Below are positions 13,254-14,692 of a stretch of DNA of 14,692 bases, piece after piece (position 1 is the first letter of the stretch; the number at the start of each line of letters is the position of its first letter). The notes below the pieces were generated by a model, which saw only the letters and a program-made list of their open reading frames with translations, was not told the origin of the DNA and did no database searches. A program made the translations under genes and the position numbers. Source of the stretch: Pararhizobium_B sp051960215 (lineage in GTDB: Bacteria > Pseudomonadota > Alphaproteobacteria > Rhizobiales > Rhizobiaceae); contig JBQCEN010000285.1 in the NCBI GenBank assembly GCA_051960215.1, forward strand, positions 1-14,692, in the 5' to 3' direction.

Positions 13254-14134
13254 GCGCGCGCGAGGCGGCCTCCGGCACGGTCGGCGGCTCGGCAGGCGGA
13301 CGGGCCGTCGTCTACGGCCTGCTTGCCATCTTCGGCATCCTCTTCCTGCTGCCGCTCTATGTGATGATCGTCACGTCCTTCAAGTCGCTCGACGAGATCC
13401 GTGGCGGCAACATGCTGAACCTGCCGGTCGTGTGGACGCTGGAGCCCTGGATCAAGGCCTGGGGCAGCGCCTGCATCGGCCTCACATGCAAGGGCATCCA
13501 CGGCTATTTCCGCAACTCGATCCTGATGGTCGTTCCGGCGGTGGCGATCTCGACGATCCTGGGCTCGCTCAACGGCTACGTGCTGACCAAGTGGCGCTTT
13601 CCCGGCCACAAGATCGTCTTCGGGCTGATGCTCTTCGCCTGCTTCATCCCGTTCCAGTCGGTGCTGATCCCGGTTGCCCGCGTCCTCGGCCTGCTCGGCC
13701 TCGGCAATTCGATCGCCGGCCTGATCCTGGTCCACGTCGTCTACGGCCTCGGCTTCACGACACTGTTCTTCCGCAACTATTACGAGGCGTTCCCGAACGA
13801 GCTGATCCGCGCCGCGCAGATGGACGGCGCCGGCTTCTGGCAGATCTTCCGGCGGATCATCCTGCCGACCTCGGGGCCGATCATCGTCGTCACCGTCATC
13901 TTCCAGTTCACCAACATCTGGAACGACTTCCTGTTCGGCTCCTCCTTCACCTCGGGCGACGGTGCGCCGATCACCGTGGCGCTGAACAATCTCGTCAACA
14001 CGTCAACGGGCGTGAAGGAGTACAACGTCGACATGGCGGCCGCCATGATCGCCGCCCTTCCCACGCTCATCGTCTACGTCGTCGCCGGCCGCTATTTCCT
14101 GCGCGGGCTGATGGCGGGCGCAGTCAAGGGGTAA
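13250..14134 (+). CDS. gtsC: Glucose-type ABC transporter permease, MalG-like (GtsC)
   Basis: A 294-residue inner-membrane permease, partner of the preceding one. A short Ser/Gly/Ala-rich head precedes the first helix (about residues 21-45, 'VVYGLLAIFGILFLLPLYVM'). The periplasmic loop has 'WGSACIGLTCKGIHGYF', a paired-Cys element I associate with GtsC. The EAA loop starts at Glu184 ('ELIRAAQMDGAGFWQIFRRI'). ATG 13250 overlaps the gtsB stop (ATGA) after a GAGGGAG site; the frame stays open far upstream, but that part lies inside gtsB. It ends 4 bp before the ATPase start. The CUT1 permease call is secure. Confidence 0.92.
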   Translation: MSAREAASGTVGGSAGGRAVVYGLLAIFGILFLLPLYVMIVTSFKSLDEIRGGNMLNLPVVWTLEPWIKAWGSACIGLTCKGIHGYFRNSILMVVPAVAISTILGSLNGYVLTKWRFPGHKIVFGLMLFACFIPFQSVLIPVARVLGLLGLGNSIAGLILVHVVYGLGFTTLFFRNYYEAFPNELIRAAQMDGAGFWQIFRRIILPTSGPIIVVTVIFQFTNIWNDFLFGSSFTSGDGAPITVALNNLVNTSTGVKEYNVDMAAAMIAALPTLIVYVVAGRYFLRGLMAGAVKG

Positions 14135-14138
14135 GCCA

Positions 14139-14692
14139 ATGGCGTTCCTGAAGATCTCCGGCCTGAAGAAGCGCTTCGGCTCGCTCGACATCCTGAAAGG
14201 CATCGACATCGAGCTCGACGAGGGCGGCTTCCTCGTGCTCGTCGGCCCGTCCGGCTGCGGCAAGTCGACCCTGCTCAACACCATCGCCGGCCTCGAGACG
14301 ATCACCGAGGGCGAGATTCATCTCGAGGGCGAGCGGATCAACGACCGGCACCCCTCGAAGCGCGACATCGCCATGGTGTTCCAGAGCTATGCGCTCTATC
14401 CGAACCTGACGGTCGCCGGGAACATCGCCTTCGGCATGGAGATGCGCGGCGTGCCGAAGGCGGAGCGCGAGCAGGCGACGAAGCGCGTGGCGAAGATGCT
14501 GCAGATCGAGCATCTCCTGAAGCGCCGTCCCTCGCAGCTGTCCGGCGGCCAGCGCCAGCGCGTCGCCATGGGCCGGGCGCTGGTGCGCGAGCCGAAGCTC
14601 TTCCTCTTCGACGAGCCTCTGTCGAACCTCGACGCCAAGCTGCGCGTCGACATGCGCATCGAGATCAAACGCCTGCACCAGCAGACCGGCAC
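14139..14692 (+). CDS. Sugar ABC transporter ATPase, MalK/UgpC family, C-terminus cut by window
   Basis: The first 184 codons of the nucleotide-binding subunit that powers the GtsABC-type importer at the cytoplasmic face. Walker A is GPSGCGKST (36-44), the Q-loop is Gln82, the signature LSGGQ is 134-138, Walker B is LFLFDEP (154-160) and the D-loop is SNLD (162-165). The window ends before the H-loop and before the C-terminal OB-fold regulatory domain expected in MalK/UgpC proteins. The ATG lies 4 bp after the gtsC stop, with AAGGGG about 7 bases upstream. Confidence 0.95.
   Translation, partial: MAFLKISGLKKRFGSLDILKGIDIELDEGGFLVLVGPSGCGKSTLLNTIAGLETITEGEIHLEGERINDRHPSKRDIAMVFQSYALYPNLTVAGNIAFGMEMRGVPKAEREQATKRVAKMLQIEHLLKRRPSQLSGGQRQRVAMGRALVREPKLFLFDEPLSNLDAKLRVDMRIEIKRLHQQTG

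Overview
The window is GC-rich throughout, tightly packed and biased to C/G at third codon positions. It carries alphaproteobacterial hallmarks: high-affinity sugar ABC transporters, ROK and LacI regulators, and a Gfo/Idh/MocA reductase very close to the Sinorhizobium 1,5-anhydro-D-fructose reductase as I recall it. I infer a member of the Hyphomicrobiales (rhizobia and relatives). No rRNA, tRNA, insertion sequence, phage gene or CRISPR array was seen.

Layout. (1) 1-2446 is the edge of one sugar-uptake locus. A periplasmic solute-binding protein on the minus strand is cut by the left end. It is divergent from a ROK-family repressor, and a perfect 12-bp inverted repeat lies between them. (2) 2451-3430 is a two-gene membrane operon on the minus strand: a small two-helix protein and a 251-residue protein with a clear internal duplication. 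It is convergent with the ROK gene, with only 4 bp between the two stops. (3) 3510-4670 is a DUF993 protein on the minus strand, related to the DapA/N-acetylneuraminate-lyase aldolases. (4) 4671-4915 is a divergent promoter region in which LacI-type operators overlap the core promoter in both directions. (5) 4916-14692 and beyond is one long plus-strand operon: LacI regulator, 1,5-anhydrofructose reductase-like enzyme, fused acyl-CoA transferase, crotonase, aldehyde dehydrogenase, then a GtsABC-type glucose/mannose ABC importer and its ATPase, which is cut by the right end. The five catabolic and regulatory genes overlap stop-to-start, as do the two permease genes. A 96-bp and a 126-bp gap flank the binding-protein gene, and both contain hairpins.

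How the genes may work together (inference). A glucose-like or anhydro-sugar substrate enters through the GtsABC-type importer and is reduced or oxidised by the Gfo/Idh/MocA enzyme. It is cleaved, possibly by the DUF993 aldolase; the aldehyde is oxidised by the dehydrogenase, and the acid is activated to a CoA thioester and processed by the crotonase. All of this would be controlled by the LacI protein acting on both divergent promoters. I do not know of a described pathway with this exact set of enzymes. It is the best candidate here for an undescribed system, but the substrate and the order of steps are not shown by the sequence.

Several starts are set from ribosome-binding sites rather than from the longest reading frame: 1190, 3430 (GTG), 4670, 4916 (GTG), 9336 and 13250.
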